From: Kitasatospora arboriphila
GTDB taxonomy: Bacteria; Actinomycetota; Actinomycetes; Mycobacteriales; Mycobacteriaceae
Length of the DNA: 64,000 bases
NCBI RefSeq assembly: GCF_000717275.1
Contig: NZ_JNYV01000002.1
Coordinates: 992,001 to 1,056,000 of the forward strand
Reading direction: 5' to 3'
Both the position numbers and the translations under genes were made by a program. The first letter of the stretch is position 1, and the number at the start of each line of letters is the position of its first letter. Under the pieces are notes generated by a model, which saw only the letters and a list, made by a program, of their open reading frames with translations, had not been told where the DNA came from and made no database searches. Of this stretch, positions 52,706 to 61,322 are shown piece by piece.

Positions 52706-53034
52706 GACGTGGCGACGAGGGGAACCAAGGTCTTCTCTTCGCCATACCAGATCATCCGGCGGCCGCCCATGTCGCCCACGTTCGCCACAGCCGCTTTCCA
52801 TTCCGGACTTGCCAGTGCGGCTTTGAGTGCCTCGGGGGATTCAAAGCTCAAGACCGACAGTCCATCCCAGCCTGCCGACTTGTCGTCGAAGGTCTCCTGC
52901 AGGTCCGTGTGTTGCCAACGCAGCAGTCCGGGCAACTTGTAAGTTGGTTCGGCATGCTCGCCGCGCCACCAGTCAATGAACTGTTCATGAGTCCAGGCAC
53001 TTGGGCGCGTCCCCAGGACGATCAGATTGTACAC
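52702..53034 (-). CDS. EthD-domain small protein
   Basis: 110 residues from GTG 53034, preceded by TTAGGAG at the right spacing; a longer ATG start at 53061 lies inside the operator and is less likely. The EthD/dimeric alpha-beta-barrel pattern is MYNLIVLGTRPSAWTHEQFIDWWRGEHAEP and LSVLSFESPEALKAALASPEWKAAVANVGDM. Such proteins are isomerase- or oxygenase-like ferredoxin-fold enzymes, often of catabolic pathways. It is translationally coupled to the MBL gene. Confidence 0.83.
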   Translation of the reverse strand: MYNLIVLGTRPSAWTHEQFIDWWRGEHAEPTYKLPGLLRWQHTDLQETFDDKSAGWDGLSVLSFESPEALKAALASPEWKAAVANVGDMGGRRMIWYGEEKTLVPLVATS

Positions 53035-53042
53035 GATTGCTC

Positions 53043-53060
53043 CTAACTGAATTCTGTTCA
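53043..53060. promoter_or_regulatory. TGAACTGA-type operator, site 6
   Basis: CTAACTGAATTCTGTTCA matches 13 of 16 positions, with AAC-GAATTC-GTT symmetry in its centre. It lies 8 bp upstream of the EthD GTG and 42 bp after the TetR stop. This places a copy of the motif beside the only TetR gene of the right-hand block. Confidence 0.6.
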
Positions 53061-53102
53061 TTTTTGATGGCCGCCCCAAGAGCCGACGGGCTTGCGCGAG
53101 TA

Positions 53103-53726
53103 TCAGGGCCGCACGATCCTCAGTGCGGCATCGGTGACCGTCGTGTTGATCTGTTCGAGGGTGAGTTTGCCCTCGGGTCGGTACCAGCGCCACACGCTGA
53201 TGATCAGCGGCAGAACGAGTCGCCCGAGCATGCGAGGGTCTTCATCGATGAACGCCCCGCTCTTGATGCCCGACGCGATCAGCGCAGTCCACTTCACCTC
53301 GATCTCGTGAACGAGTTCGCGGCACCGGATCCGCTCGGCTTCTTCCTTCTCCGACTGCCGTGGCGTCGCGAGTAAGTCCATGTGATTCTGCAGGATTCGA
53401 CGCTGTAAGGCGTCGGTCGGAGAAGCTTCCAATGCTGCCGTGATCGCAGCCCTCAGCGCAGCCTCGGGGTCGGATTCGGACGCGGTGGCCGCGTCGAAAC
53501 GCTCGACCGAATCAGCCAGCTCGAGGCGCATGATCGTGAGCAGGCAATGCGCCTTCGACTCGAAGTAGTGGTACAGCGCCGTCTGCCCGATGCCGACGAC
53601 GTCGGCGATGGACGCCCACTTGGTGTGCTCGTAACCGACCTTGCCGAACTGGTCGATCGCAACCGCGAGGATGCGGCTGCGTTTGGACCGCGGGCTCTCG
53701 CGTCGCACAGTGGCATCAACCGTCAT
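53103..53726 (-). CDS. TetR-family regulator, candidate controller of the TGAACTGA regulon
   Basis: 207 residues. The DNA-binding domain reads RSRILAVAIDQFGKVGYEHTKWASIADVVGIGQTALYHYFESKAHCLL, a clear TetR helix-turn-helix. The C-terminal domain ends in the KstR2/FadR-like stretch LPLIISVWRWYRPEGKLTLEQI, seen in regulators of acyl-CoA pathways. It is oriented with the ligase upstream (53768-55282) and the EthD-MBL genes downstream. No TGAACTGA site is evident in its own promoter region. The ligand is probably a CoA thioester of the pathway. That it binds sites 1-7 is inferred from location and palindrome type. Confidence 0.85.
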   Translation of the reverse strand: MTVDATVRRESPRSKRSRILAVAIDQFGKVGYEHTKWASIADVVGIGQTALYHYFESKAHCLLTIMRLELADSVERFDAATASESDPEAALRAAITAALEASPTDALQRRILQNHMDLLATPRQSEKEEAERIRCRELVHEIEVKWTALIASGIKSGAFIDEDPRMLGRLVLPLIISVWRWYRPEGKLTLEQINTTVTDAALRIVRP

Positions 53727-53767
53727 CGTGGACCCCCGGGACGTTGTCAGGAATGTGTTTGTTCACG

Positions 53768-55282
53768 TTACCGCAGTTGACTTGAACTCGGGTCGGCTTG
53801 TGCGACCAGTTTGGAGGCCAGTCCGACCGCGTCGGGCCGCGACAGCTTGCCCACCCGATTCTGCGGCAGATCCTCGACCGTGAACAGGTATTCAGGCCAT
53901 TTGAACTTGGGGAAGTCGGACCGGGCCAATTGGTCGGTGACTTCCTCGAGGGTCAACTGTGGGCCACCGGTGACCACCAGCGCTGCGGCCCTCTCGCCGA
54001 GCAGGTCATCTGGAACGGGCACCACGCAGACCTGGACCACCTGCGGAATGGACGCGATCGCCGCTTCGAGCTCGTTGATGTCGATGTTGCGGCCCCCGCG
54101 GATGATGATCTGCTTCTGCCGGCCCATCACCCGGATCGAACCGTCCTCGGCTACCTCGACGAGGTCCCCGGTGGGCAGAAAACCGTCTGCCGTCAGTTCG
54201 GGCGGTGTCGGGATGCCGCCGCGGGCGTAGCCGACGAACAGTGAAGGCCCCTTGACCTGGGCGTCGCCGATCTCGCCTGGCGCCACCGGAACCCCGGTCG
54301 CATCGACTGCCCGCACGATGGTCCCGGGGAAGGGGCGGCCGTCGCGGCCAAGGCGGATCGCCGGCGGGTCGTCGAGTTCAGGGGTGGTGTGCCCGAGGCA
54401 CTCCGACATTCCGAACACCCGCAGAAAGGTGGTACCCAGGTGTGTTTCCGCCTGCAGCAAAGCTCGCTCGTTCATCGGCCCGCCGCCTACCGTCATCGCG
54501 CGCATCGAGGACAGTGCACCCGCGGCGCTCTCGACCACGGAGAGCTGCAGCGCCATCGTCGGCACCAGCATCGTCCAAGCCACGCGTTCGCGGGCCATCA
54601 CCTCCAGCGCGACAGCGGGCGACCACTTGCCGACCGAGACCATGGTCCCGCCGAGGTAGGCCGGAAGGTACATCCCGAAGCAGTAGGCGGCCACCGACGA
54701 CAGCGGCACGAACGCGCCGATCGGTTCTCCGGCCTCGAGCCCGACCACATCGATTGTGCTCTGGCAGGCGTAGCGGATCGCTTCCTCGGACTGCACAACG
54801 CACTTCGGGCGCCCCGTCGACCCTGATGTCATGGCGATTGCAGCACCGCCGCGCCATCGATCGGTGTCTCTGAACGCCTGTCGAGATCGGATCCGATGCG
54901 AGCCGAATGCGTTGCCCAGTACAGGGAAGTCTGTGTCCGAGACGGCCCAGTGGGTCAGCGATTTCTCTTCGGCCACAACCAGATCGGGGTCGATGTCTTC
55001 GATCGCAAGCTCGAACTCGGATTCGGCGGCGTGTGGGCTGAACACCGCGACCACACCACCACGCATACCCACCGCCAACGCGGCCGCCACGGTGTGCCAG
55101 GTGTTGTCGGCCTGGATGAGAGCAGTCGGAGGGCTCGTGTCGACGCCAGCGATCTGGTCGGCCAATTCCTGCGCGGCCGCAACGACCTCGGAAACGCTGT
55201 GGCCGCCGAGATCGTCGACGACAGCGATCGCGTCCGGGGTGGACGCGGCCCTGGCGAGCATTTCCTGTGCGAGTAGCTTCAC
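53768..55282 (-). CDS. Acyl-CoA synthetase (class I AMP-forming ligase)
   Basis: 504 residues from GTG 55282 (GTGA overlap with the alcohol dehydrogenase stop). The ATP/AMP motif is MTSGSTGRPK (151-160). Further motifs are FGMSECLGHTTPE, LPTGDLVEV and GRQKQIIIRGGRNIDINELEAAI. The C-terminal catalytic Lys is in LPQNRVGKLSRPD. It activates a carboxylic acid as its CoA thioester, the entry step for the beta-oxidation genes upstream in the same minus-strand series. The N-terminal domain is somewhat short for a long-chain fatty-acid ligase, so a medium, cyclic or aromatic acid is likely. Confidence 0.88.
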   Translation of the reverse strand: MKLLAQEMLARAASTPDAIAVVDDLGGHSVSEVVAAAQELADQIAGVDTSPPTALIQADNTWHTVAAALAVGMRGGVVAVFSPHAAESEFELAIEDIDPDLVVAEEKSLTHWAVSDTDFPVLGNAFGSHRIRSRQAFRDTDRWRGGAAIAMTSGSTGRPKCVVQSEEAIRYACQSTIDVVGLEAGEPIGAFVPLSSVAAYCFGMYLPAYLGGTMVSVGKWSPAVALEVMARERVAWTMLVPTMALQLSVVESAAGALSSMRAMTVGGGPMNERALLQAETHLGTTFLRVFGMSECLGHTTPELDDPPAIRLGRDGRPFPGTIVRAVDATGVPVAPGEIGDAQVKGPSLFVGYARGGIPTPPELTADGFLPTGDLVEVAEDGSIRVMGRQKQIIIRGGRNIDINELEAAIASIPQVVQVCVVPVPDDLLGERAAALVVTGGPQLTLEEVTDQLARSDFPKFKWPEYLFTVEDLPQNRVGKLSRPDAVGLASKLVAQADPSSSQLR

Positions 55283-56364
55283 TGCGCTGTCTCTTTCTCG
55301 AGGCTTCGGTGTCGGGGAGCGGACGGGATGATCACCGCGCGTCCGGCAATCGAGCCGGTACGAAGCAATCGGTACACGTCGGGGGCCTCGCTCAAAGGGT
55401 AGGTCTCGGTCTCGGCGTGGAGGCGACCTCGGGCGGCGAGGTCGACCACGGCTGCCAGGTCGGTCCTGGTGCCCCAGAAGGGAGCACTCACCTCCCATCC
55501 GTTGACCAGGCCGACGTCTTTGCCGACCGTGAGCCTGCCTCCTCCGCTGCCCACCATCACAACCCGGCCGCCGGGTGCCAACAAGCGCGCGGCCGGTTCG
55601 ACCGTGGTCGGTGCCCCGGCGAAATCGAAGATCAGGTCGGCGCCTCCGAGTCCGGTGACGGCATCGGCGGCGTCAGCGACGGTGAGATGAGCGGTGAGCG
55701 CTCCCAACGTCTGTGCCAGAGCCAATGAACTGGCCCGGGTGTCCACGGCGACGATCTGGCTGACGCCCATTTCGCGGAGGATCTGGAGTGCGAGATGCCC
55801 GAGCCCACCGATACCGATCACCACGGCGACGGTGTTCTCGTCGATGAGGTCGGCGTTCGTGCGGATCGCGTGGTACGCGGTGAGTCCCGCATCGGCGAGT
55901 GGCGCGGCCTCGGCGTGGTCGAGTGAACCGATCGGCACCAACACGTCGGCCGATGGTACGAGCATGAGCTCGGCGAGTCCGCCCGGCCGGCCGAGCCCGT
56001 TTCCGATCGGCGCGAGCCTGCCGTTGGCGTGTGGTGCCAGACGCAGGCAGTAGTTCTCCCGCCCGCGCAGGCAATTGCGGCAACTCCGGCAGGACCAGAT
56101 ACCCTGGACCACAACGGATTTGCTTATCCAAGCTGGGTCGGCTGCCGTCCCAACCTCGACCACCGTGCCGGCGACCTCGTGTCCGAGTGTCAGCGGCAGG
56201 GGGTAATCGAAGCGCCCTTCACCGGCATCCATGACGTGCAGATCCGAACGACACAGGCCGACAGCACCGACCTCGAGGAGCAACTCCGTGCCTGTGGGTT
56301 GCGGCTCAGGGATGCTCCGCAATTGCGGGGGAGCGCCCCAGCGGGTGAGTTGAACCGCCAACAT
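55279..56364 (-). CDS. Zinc-dependent alcohol dehydrogenase (MDR family)
   Basis: 361 residues from ATG 56364 (1-bp overlap with the SDR stop; ATG 56379 is possible). The catalytic zinc ligands are C38 (CRSDLH) and H61-E62 (GHE). The structural zinc is complete with C92, C95, C98 and C106. The Rossmann motif GIGGLGHLA and the aspartate in IVAVDTR point to NAD(H). It oxidises an alcohol to the aldehyde or ketone. Coupled to the ligase, it may form the acid that the ligase activates, with an aldehyde dehydrogenase missing here. Confidence 0.88.
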   Translation of the reverse strand: MLAVQLTRWGAPPQLRSIPEPQPTGTELLLEVGAVGLCRSDLHVMDAGEGRFDYPLPLTLGHEVAGTVVEVGTAADPAWISKSVVVQGIWSCRSCRNCLRGRENYCLRLAPHANGRLAPIGNGLGRPGGLAELMLVPSADVLVPIGSLDHAEAAPLADAGLTAYHAIRTNADLIDENTVAVVIGIGGLGHLALQILREMGVSQIVAVDTRASSLALAQTLGALTAHLTVADAADAVTGLGGADLIFDFAGAPTTVEPAARLLAPGGRVVMVGSGGGRLTVGKDVGLVNGWEVSAPFWGTRTDLAAVVDLAARGRLHAETETYPLSEAPDVYRLLRTGSIAGRAVIIPSAPRHRSLEKETAQ

Positions 56365-57152
56365 CAGCGAGCGGTCCATCCGCCGTCGACGACCAGGGCC
56401 TGACCGGTCATGTAGGACGAGGCATCCGACGCGAGGAAGAGTACGGCGCCATCGATCTCTCCATCGGTTCCGCCGCGTCCGAGCATCGTGTTGCGGCGAA
56501 CCCAGCCGGCCGACTTCTCGTTCTCGAAGAGTCCGTCTGTCATCTCGGTGTCGAACCAGCCAGGGACCACGGCGTTGACCCGAATGCCCCGGCGACCCCA
56601 CTGGCCGGCGAGTTCCCTTGTCAGACCGAGTGTCCCGGCTTTGGAGGCCGCGTAACTGGCCCCCCCGATCGGTGCGGTGGACACCAGGCCGATGACCGAG
56701 GAGATATTGATGAACGAAGCGTGGTCCCCGTCGGCCATCTGCGTGGCGGCGTAGGTGGACAGATGGAATCCTGCGACCAGATTGAGTTCGAGGATCGAGT
56801 TGAATCCGTCGACGGTTTCGTCCTCCGCGTTCGGCGGTCCGGGCCGTCCTGCGTTGTTGACCAGGATGTGAAGGCGCCCTGAGTCGCGATGCGCTCGGTC
56901 GACCAGGGCCCGCCGCTCGGCGTCGACCGTGACATCGCACCGAACCGGGACGATGCGATGGTCCGCCGCGGCCAGCTCTTCGAGTCGATCGAGCCGTCGC
57001 GCGGCGGCGTACACGGTCGCGCCCGCAGCCGCGAGAGTACGAGCGAATCCCAGCCCGAGGCCCGACGAAGCGCCGGTCACAATTGCCGTGCGACCGCTCA
57101 GGTCGAACAGTTCACTGGGTGTCGCAGCGGGGGAAAAAGTGTTTGCTGTCAT
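56364..57152 (-). CDS. Short-chain dehydrogenase/reductase (SDR)
   Basis: 262 residues. TGASSGLG near 27, NNAG near 105, Ser in NISSVIG and YxxxK in YAASKAGTLGL are all present. Arg residues after the second strand (AAARRLDR) suggest NADP(H). The C-terminal GAVLFLASDASSYMTGQALVVDGGWTA is standard. It sits 14 bp after the 57167 SDR and overlaps the alcohol dehydrogenase by one base. Two SDRs in a row suggest two different hydroxyl groups or stereoisomers are handled. Confidence 0.88.
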   Translation of the reverse strand: MTANTFSPAATPSELFDLSGRTAIVTGASSGLGLGFARTLAAAGATVYAAARRLDRLEELAAADHRIVPVRCDVTVDAERRALVDRAHRDSGRLHILVNNAGRPGPPNAEDETVDGFNSILELNLVAGFHLSTYAATQMADGDHASFINISSVIGLVSTAPIGGASYAASKAGTLGLTRELAGQWGRRGIRVNAVVPGWFDTEMTDGLFENEKSAGWVRRNTMLGRGGTDGEIDGAVLFLASDASSYMTGQALVVDGGWTAR

Positions 57153-57166
57153 TGTTTCCCGTCGTT

Positions 57167-57925
57167 TCAGTAGACCGCGGTCCGGCCGCCGTCGACCGGG
57201 ATCACGGCGCCGGTGGTGTAGCCCGCAGCGTCACCCGCGAGATGCGTCACGAGGCCGGCGATCTCATGGGGATACCCGAGGCGCCCCGCCGGGAGCCGGT
57301 CGATGATCTTGCCGATGAACTCATCGTCCCAATTCTCCGCCATGTCGGTGGCGAATCCGCCAGGCATGATGCAGTTGACCCGCACTGTCGGGCCGTACTC
57401 TTGTGCGAACGCCATCGTGAGAGCGTTGAGTCCGTTCTTGGCGGCCGCATACATGGCCTCCGGAGGGCTCGGACGCACAGCACCGATGCTCGAGATGTTG
57501 ATGATCGATCCGCCTCCGTTGTCGACCATCCTCGCCCCGGCCACGGCCATGAGCCGGAACGGTCCCTTGAGGTTGACCTCGATCGTTTTGTCCCACAGCG
57601 ACTCCGTCACCGACACTAGATTCTCGGCGAGTGGGGCGATGCCGGCGTTGTTCACGACGATGTCGAGACTGCCGTACTCGGCGATGATCTGGTCCACGGC
57701 GGGTTCGATCGAGTCCCACTGTCCGACGTGGAGCGCGAACGGGTAGGCGCTTCCGGGTCCCGAGTCGCCGAGGCTCGCGACGGCGGCCTCACATGCCTCG
57801 AGTTTGCGGCTGGAGACGATGACCGTGGCTCCCGCGTCGCGCAGGCCGCGGGCGATGGCCAGTCCGAGGCCGCGGCTGGCTCCGGTCACCAAAGCGATCT
57901 TGCCGCCCAAATATGGTGTGCTCAT
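57167..57925 (-). CDS. Short-chain dehydrogenase/reductase (SDR)
   Basis: 252 residues. TGASRGLG near 15, NNAG near 93, Ser in NISSIGA and the catalytic Tyr-Lys in MYAAAKNGLNAL are visible. The RK pair in VSSRKLEA favours NADP(H). It starts by a 4-bp overlap at the end of the ACAD10/11-like gene (57922), so it is tightly coupled to that step. Oxidation of the 3-hydroxyacyl-CoA or another ring or chain alcohol is possible. Confidence 0.88.
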   Translation of the reverse strand: MSTPYLGGKIALVTGASRGLGLAIARGLRDAGATVIVSSRKLEACEAAVASLGDSGPGSAYPFALHVGQWDSIEPAVDQIIAEYGSLDIVVNNAGIAPLAENLVSVTESLWDKTIEVNLKGPFRLMAVAGARMVDNGGGSIINISSIGAVRPSPPEAMYAAAKNGLNALTMAFAQEYGPTVRVNCIMPGGFATDMAENWDDEFIGKIIDRLPAGRLGYPHEIAGLVTHLAGDAAGYTTGAVIPVDGGRTAVY

Positions 57926-59124
57926 TTGTATTTCTTCACCTCGAGGCGGGCGATGGTGCGCAGGTGCACCTCGTTGGGGCCGTCAGCGATCTGCAGGGCA
58001 CGCGTGATGGCATGCAACCGGGCGAGGATCGTATCGTCGCTCACCCCGGCGGCGCCGTAGGTCTGCACGGCGCGGTTGACCACGTTGTGGGCGACCTCCA
58101 TGGCTGCGACCTTGATGGCAGCGACTTCGGAGCGTGCCGAGGCGTTGCCCTTGGTGTCCATCAGCCAGGACGACTTGAGAACCAGGAGCCGGATCTGATC
58201 GATCTCGATGCGGCTGCGGGCAATCCACTCGCGAACGACTCCCTGGTTCGACAGCGGTCCGCCGAAAGCGACGCGCTGCAGCGACCGGCGGCACATCATC
58301 TCGAGGGCACGTTCGGCCATACCGATCGCGCGCATGGCGTAGTGCATCCGGCCCGGCCCAAGGCGTCCCTGCGCGATGGCGAACCCGTCGCCCTCGCCTC
58401 CGAGCATGTTCGCCGCAGGCACCCGGACGTCGGTGAACTGAACTTCGCCGTGTCCCAGACGGTCTTTGAATCCGAACATCGGGAGGTCACGCAGCACCTC
58501 GACGCCGGGGGCATCGGCGGGGACCAGGATCATGCTCTGCTGCCGATACGTCGGCCCGACGGGATCGGACTTGCCCATGAAGATGATCAGTTTGCAATCC
58601 GGATCGAGGACACCGGACGTGTACCACTTCCGGCCGTTGAGCACGTACTCATCACCATCACGCAGGATGGTCGACGTGATGTTCGTGGCATCGGAGCTGG
58701 CGACATCGGGCTCGGTCATCGCAAAAGCTGATCGAATGCTGCAGTCCAGCAGGGGTTTGAGCCACTGCTCCTTCTGCGCATCGGTACCGAACATGGCGAG
58801 GATCTCCATGTTCCCGGTATCGGGCGCCGAGCAATTGATCGCCTCGTTACCGATGATCGAGCGGCCGACGACCTCCGCAAGGGGGGCGTACTCGAGATTT
58901 GTGAGACCGGCGCCGAGGCCGTCGTGTGTCATGAACAGATTCCACAAGCCGAGTTCACGCGCCTTCGCCTGTAGATCCCGCATGACCTGCGGTTGCTCGT
59001 GGGGGTTGTCGTTTGCGGCAATCTGCGCGTCGTACACCTTTTCGGCGGGGTACACGTACTGGTCCATGAAGCTCTCCAGCGTGACGAGCAGTTCCTCGGT
59101 GCGAGGCGAATAGGAGAAATCCAC
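57922..59124 (-). CDS. ACAD10/11-like acyl-CoA dehydrogenase
   Basis: 400 residues. Unlike ordinary acyl-CoA dehydrogenases it carries the signature stretches of the ACAD10/ACAD11 dehydrogenase domain: NCSAPDTGNMEILAMFGT, FAMTEPDVASSDATNI, KWYTSGVLDPDCKLIIFMGK, YRQQSMILVPAD, FAIAQGRLGPGRMHY and ADGPNEVHLRTIARLE. In animals this domain is fused to a kinase-like APH domain, and the pair acts on hydroxyacyl-CoAs through a phosphorylated intermediate. In Pseudomonas levulinate degradation the same pair (LvaA with LvaC) is split. Here the APH gene lies directly upstream at 59149-60117, 24 bp away. Confidence 0.87.
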   Translation of the reverse strand: MDFSYSPRTEELLVTLESFMDQYVYPAEKVYDAQIAANDNPHEQPQVMRDLQAKARELGLWNLFMTHDGLGAGLTNLEYAPLAEVVGRSIIGNEAINCSAPDTGNMEILAMFGTDAQKEQWLKPLLDCSIRSAFAMTEPDVASSDATNITSTILRDGDEYVLNGRKWYTSGVLDPDCKLIIFMGKSDPVGPTYRQQSMILVPADAPGVEVLRDLPMFGFKDRLGHGEVQFTDVRVPAANMLGGEGDGFAIAQGRLGPGRMHYAMRAIGMAERALEMMCRRSLQRVAFGGPLSNQGVVREWIARSRIEIDQIRLLVLKSSWLMDTKGNASARSEVAAIKVAAMEVAHNVVNRAVQTYGAAGVSDDTILARLHAITRALQIADGPNEVHLRTIARLEVKKYK

Positions 59125-59148
59125 GGTGAAACTCCTGTGGGTTGAAGG

Positions 59149-60117
59149 TCAGCGAACGAGTAGTGCGGTGCCGGTGGCGATCAGGCGGTTGATGGTGGCC
59201 GGCAGCTTCTCCTGATCAGGGTCGTGATGCCGACCCTCACGGTGCCGCCGCAGATTGTGTCCCATGATGGCCGCCATCTTGAGGCGTCCGAGGGCGTCGA
59301 ACCATGTGAGTTCGGGTAGCGGTCGGCCGCCATCGGTGTAGAGCTCGATGAGCTCGTCGGTCGAGGGCAGTCCGGAGACCTCACGGCCGACGCCTGGAAA
59401 GTTGCTCCCGTCGGCGAAGACAAGAAACCAGCCAAGCTCGACTCGAGGGTCACCTGCACTCCAGATCTCCCAGTCGATCAGTGCCACCGGTTCGGTCCCC
59501 TGCGACAAGATGTTGCCCAGCCGATAATCACCGTGTACCAGTGCGGGTTCGATCGGTTCGGGTACACCGCTCTTCAGCAGTTCCAGGAGCGCGTCCCCGC
59601 CGACCACCAGTTCGGGCGGCACTGCGGCCAGGGTGCGCGCCCATCGCTCGAGTTCGGCGGCGGGGGTCAACGGCTCGTTGATGCCTTCGATCACGGTGAA
59701 GTCGATGTCGTGCAGCCGCGGCAGGATTTCGGCCGCCCGGCGCATCCGGCTCGCCGCGAGTGCCGGCTCGACCGCCGGGTCATCGAGCACCGGCTCGAGC
59801 GACTCGCCCGGCACGAATTCCATCGCAAACCATGCCGGTTCGGTGCGGTCGACTGCCACCACACGCGGGACCGGGACGTCTGTGTTCGTCAGCGCCTGGA
59901 GGATCGTGGCCTGCCGCAGCATGTCGTGTCTGCCGATCGAGCGCTGGCCTTCCGGAACCGCCTTGATCACGACGTCGCCGCGGTTGGTCGACACCCGGTA
60001 CGTCAGTCCGGAATGGCCGCCGGGCAAGGTCTCGAATCCCGTCATGGCAAGACCGCAGTCGGCCAACAGTTTGTCGGCGACGCGATCGCGAAGGGACGCT
60101 GAGGTCGGCGCGGTCAT
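59149..60117 (-). CDS. Aminoglycoside-phosphotransferase-fold kinase (ACAD10/11 kinase-domain-like)
   Basis: 322 residues from ATG 60117 (ATGA overlap with the ACAD at 60114). Kinase-fold landmarks are LPGGHSGLTYRV for nucleotide binding, a VIKAV lysine, DVPVPRVVAVDRTEPAWFAMEFVPGES, the catalytic loop LVHGDYRLGNIL and the metal Asp in ALIDWEIWSAGDPRVELGW. This is the pattern of the APH domain of ACAD10/11 and LvaA, not of drug-resistance enzymes. It is placed between two acyl-CoA dehydrogenases. Phosphorylation of a hydroxyacyl-CoA, followed by phosphate elimination by the 57922 enzyme, is the predicted role. Confidence 0.85.
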   Translation of the reverse strand: MTAPTSASLRDRVADKLLADCGLAMTGFETLPGGHSGLTYRVSTNRGDVVIKAVPEGQRSIGRHDMLRQATILQALTNTDVPVPRVVAVDRTEPAWFAMEFVPGESLEPVLDDPAVEPALAASRMRRAAEILPRLHDIDFTVIEGINEPLTPAAELERWARTLAAVPPELVVGGDALLELLKSGVPEPIEPALVHGDYRLGNILSQGTEPVALIDWEIWSAGDPRVELGWFLVFADGSNFPGVGREVSGLPSTDELIELYTDGGRPLPELTWFDALGRLKMAAIMGHNLRRHREGRHHDPDQEKLPATINRLIATGTALLVR

Positions 60118-61322
60118 GGGCGGGGCTCCCGGGGTAAGCCGAGCACACGCTCGGCGATGATGTTGTGCTGGATTTCGTCTGTGCCACCGGCGATCCTGTA
60201 TCCGGGAGCGCCGAGAACGTGCTCGGACCATGCGTACGTGCCCCAGACTCCGGAGTCGGCCGTGAGGTTGCGACCGAGCAGCAGACGGACGACCTCGGAG
60301 GTACGGGCCATGGTGTCCGTTGCCAGCAACTTGCCCAGCGAGGCTTCAGGTCCGGGGTCCTCGCCGGCGACCACTGCTCCCGCGACCCTCATGTTGCTGA
60401 TCCGCTGCACATAGCTGCGCGTCACGAGATCGGCGACGCGGTCTCTCTCCAGGTCACTGAGGCTCCGGCCCAGGTTTCGAGCCAACTCGACGGCCTGGTC
60501 GGCGTTGGCAAGTCCTAGATTTCCACCGTCGAGGCGCTCGGCGGCCAAGACGGTGAGCGCCACCTGCCAGCCTTTGCCCACCGGGCCGAGCCGGTGGGTG
60601 TCGTCGAGTTGCACCCCTTCGAGGTAGACCTCGTTGAACGAGGCGCCACCGGTCATCTGGCGGATCGGGCGCACGGTGACACCGGGGGAGTTCATCGGAA
60701 TGAGAAAGACCGTGAGGCCGTGGTGTTTCGGGACGTCTGGATCGGTTCGACACACTGCGACACCGATGTCGGCGACTGTCGCGCCGGAGGTCCAGACCTT
60801 GTGGCCATCGATGGTCCACGTGCCGTCCGATTCGACTGCGCGGGTTCGAACGGCGGCGAGATCTGAGCCCGCCTCGGTCTCGGAGAACAGCTGGCAGGCG
60901 ATCAGATCAGTGCGCAGCATCGCTCGGACATAGTGATCTCGCTGGAGGGGTGTTCCCCACTGAGCGATGGTCGGGGCCACGAGTTGCTGTGTCACCGAGA
61001 ACATCTCGGTGCGTTTCGGGACGTCGAAGCCTTCTTCGACGCGGCGAAACGCCAGCGTGTACGAGAGGGGTAGGTTGCGGCCGCCATACTCGGGCGGGGA
61101 TGACAGTGCGCCCCAGCCGGCGTCGAACTTGGCCCGTTCGTACTGTGAAATCTGATCGGTGTGAGCCTTCTCCTCGGCCGCGGTCCAGCTCTCGAAGACC
61201 GCGACCGAATCATCGCCCACGCCCCAAGGGGCCTCGGTGCGAGGTGCGGCGACGCTGTGCAGCCATGCCTCGGCCTGCTCGATGAACTGGCCGAGGTCAG
61301 GGAGAGTTTGCTGCGCGCTCAT
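60114..61322 (-). CDS. Acyl-CoA dehydrogenase
   Basis: 402 residues from ATG 61322 (ATGA overlap with the thiolase stop). The FAD-contact region reads ACQLFSETEAGSDLAAVRT and WTIDGHKVWTSGATVADIGV, and the C-terminal domain ends in YRIAGGTDEIQHNIIAERVLGLP, the usual acyl-CoA dehydrogenase finish. The N-terminus (EAWLHSVAAPRTEAPWGVGDDS) and the FAD pattern match actinobacterial FadE subgroups that act as alpha2beta2 heteromers on steroid-like substrates. The second acyl-CoA dehydrogenase at the right edge could be its partner. It performs alpha,beta-desaturation of an acyl-CoA. Confidence 0.87.
   Translation of the reverse strand: MSAQQTLPDLGQFIEQAEAWLHSVAAPRTEAPWGVGDDSVAVFESWTAAEEKAHTDQISQYERAKFDAGWGALSSPPEYGGRNLPLSYTLAFRRVEEGFDVPKRTEMFSVTQQLVAPTIAQWGTPLQRDHYVRAMLRTDLIACQLFSETEAGSDLAAVRTRAVESDGTWTIDGHKVWTSGATVADIGVAVCRTDPDVPKHHGLTVFLIPMNSPGVTVRPIRQMTGGASFNEVYLEGVQLDDTHRLGPVGKGWQVALTVLAAERLDGGNLGLANADQAVELARNLGRSLSDLERDRVADLVTRSYVQRISNMRVAGAVVAGEDPGPEASLGKLLATDTMARTSEVVRLLLGRNLTADSGVWGTYAWSEHVLGAPGYRIAGGTDEIQHNIIAERVLGLPREPRP

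Noticed and set aside
53735..53800. A TGAACTGA-type site for autoregulation of the 53103 TetR gene
   Set aside because: GTTCA and TGAAC half-sites occur, but their spacing does not fit the 18-bp palindrome.
59149..60117. Aminoglycoside resistance gene
   Set aside because: The fold is APH-like, but its placement between acyl-CoA dehydrogenases and its sequence pattern match the ACAD10/11 and LvaA kinase group.
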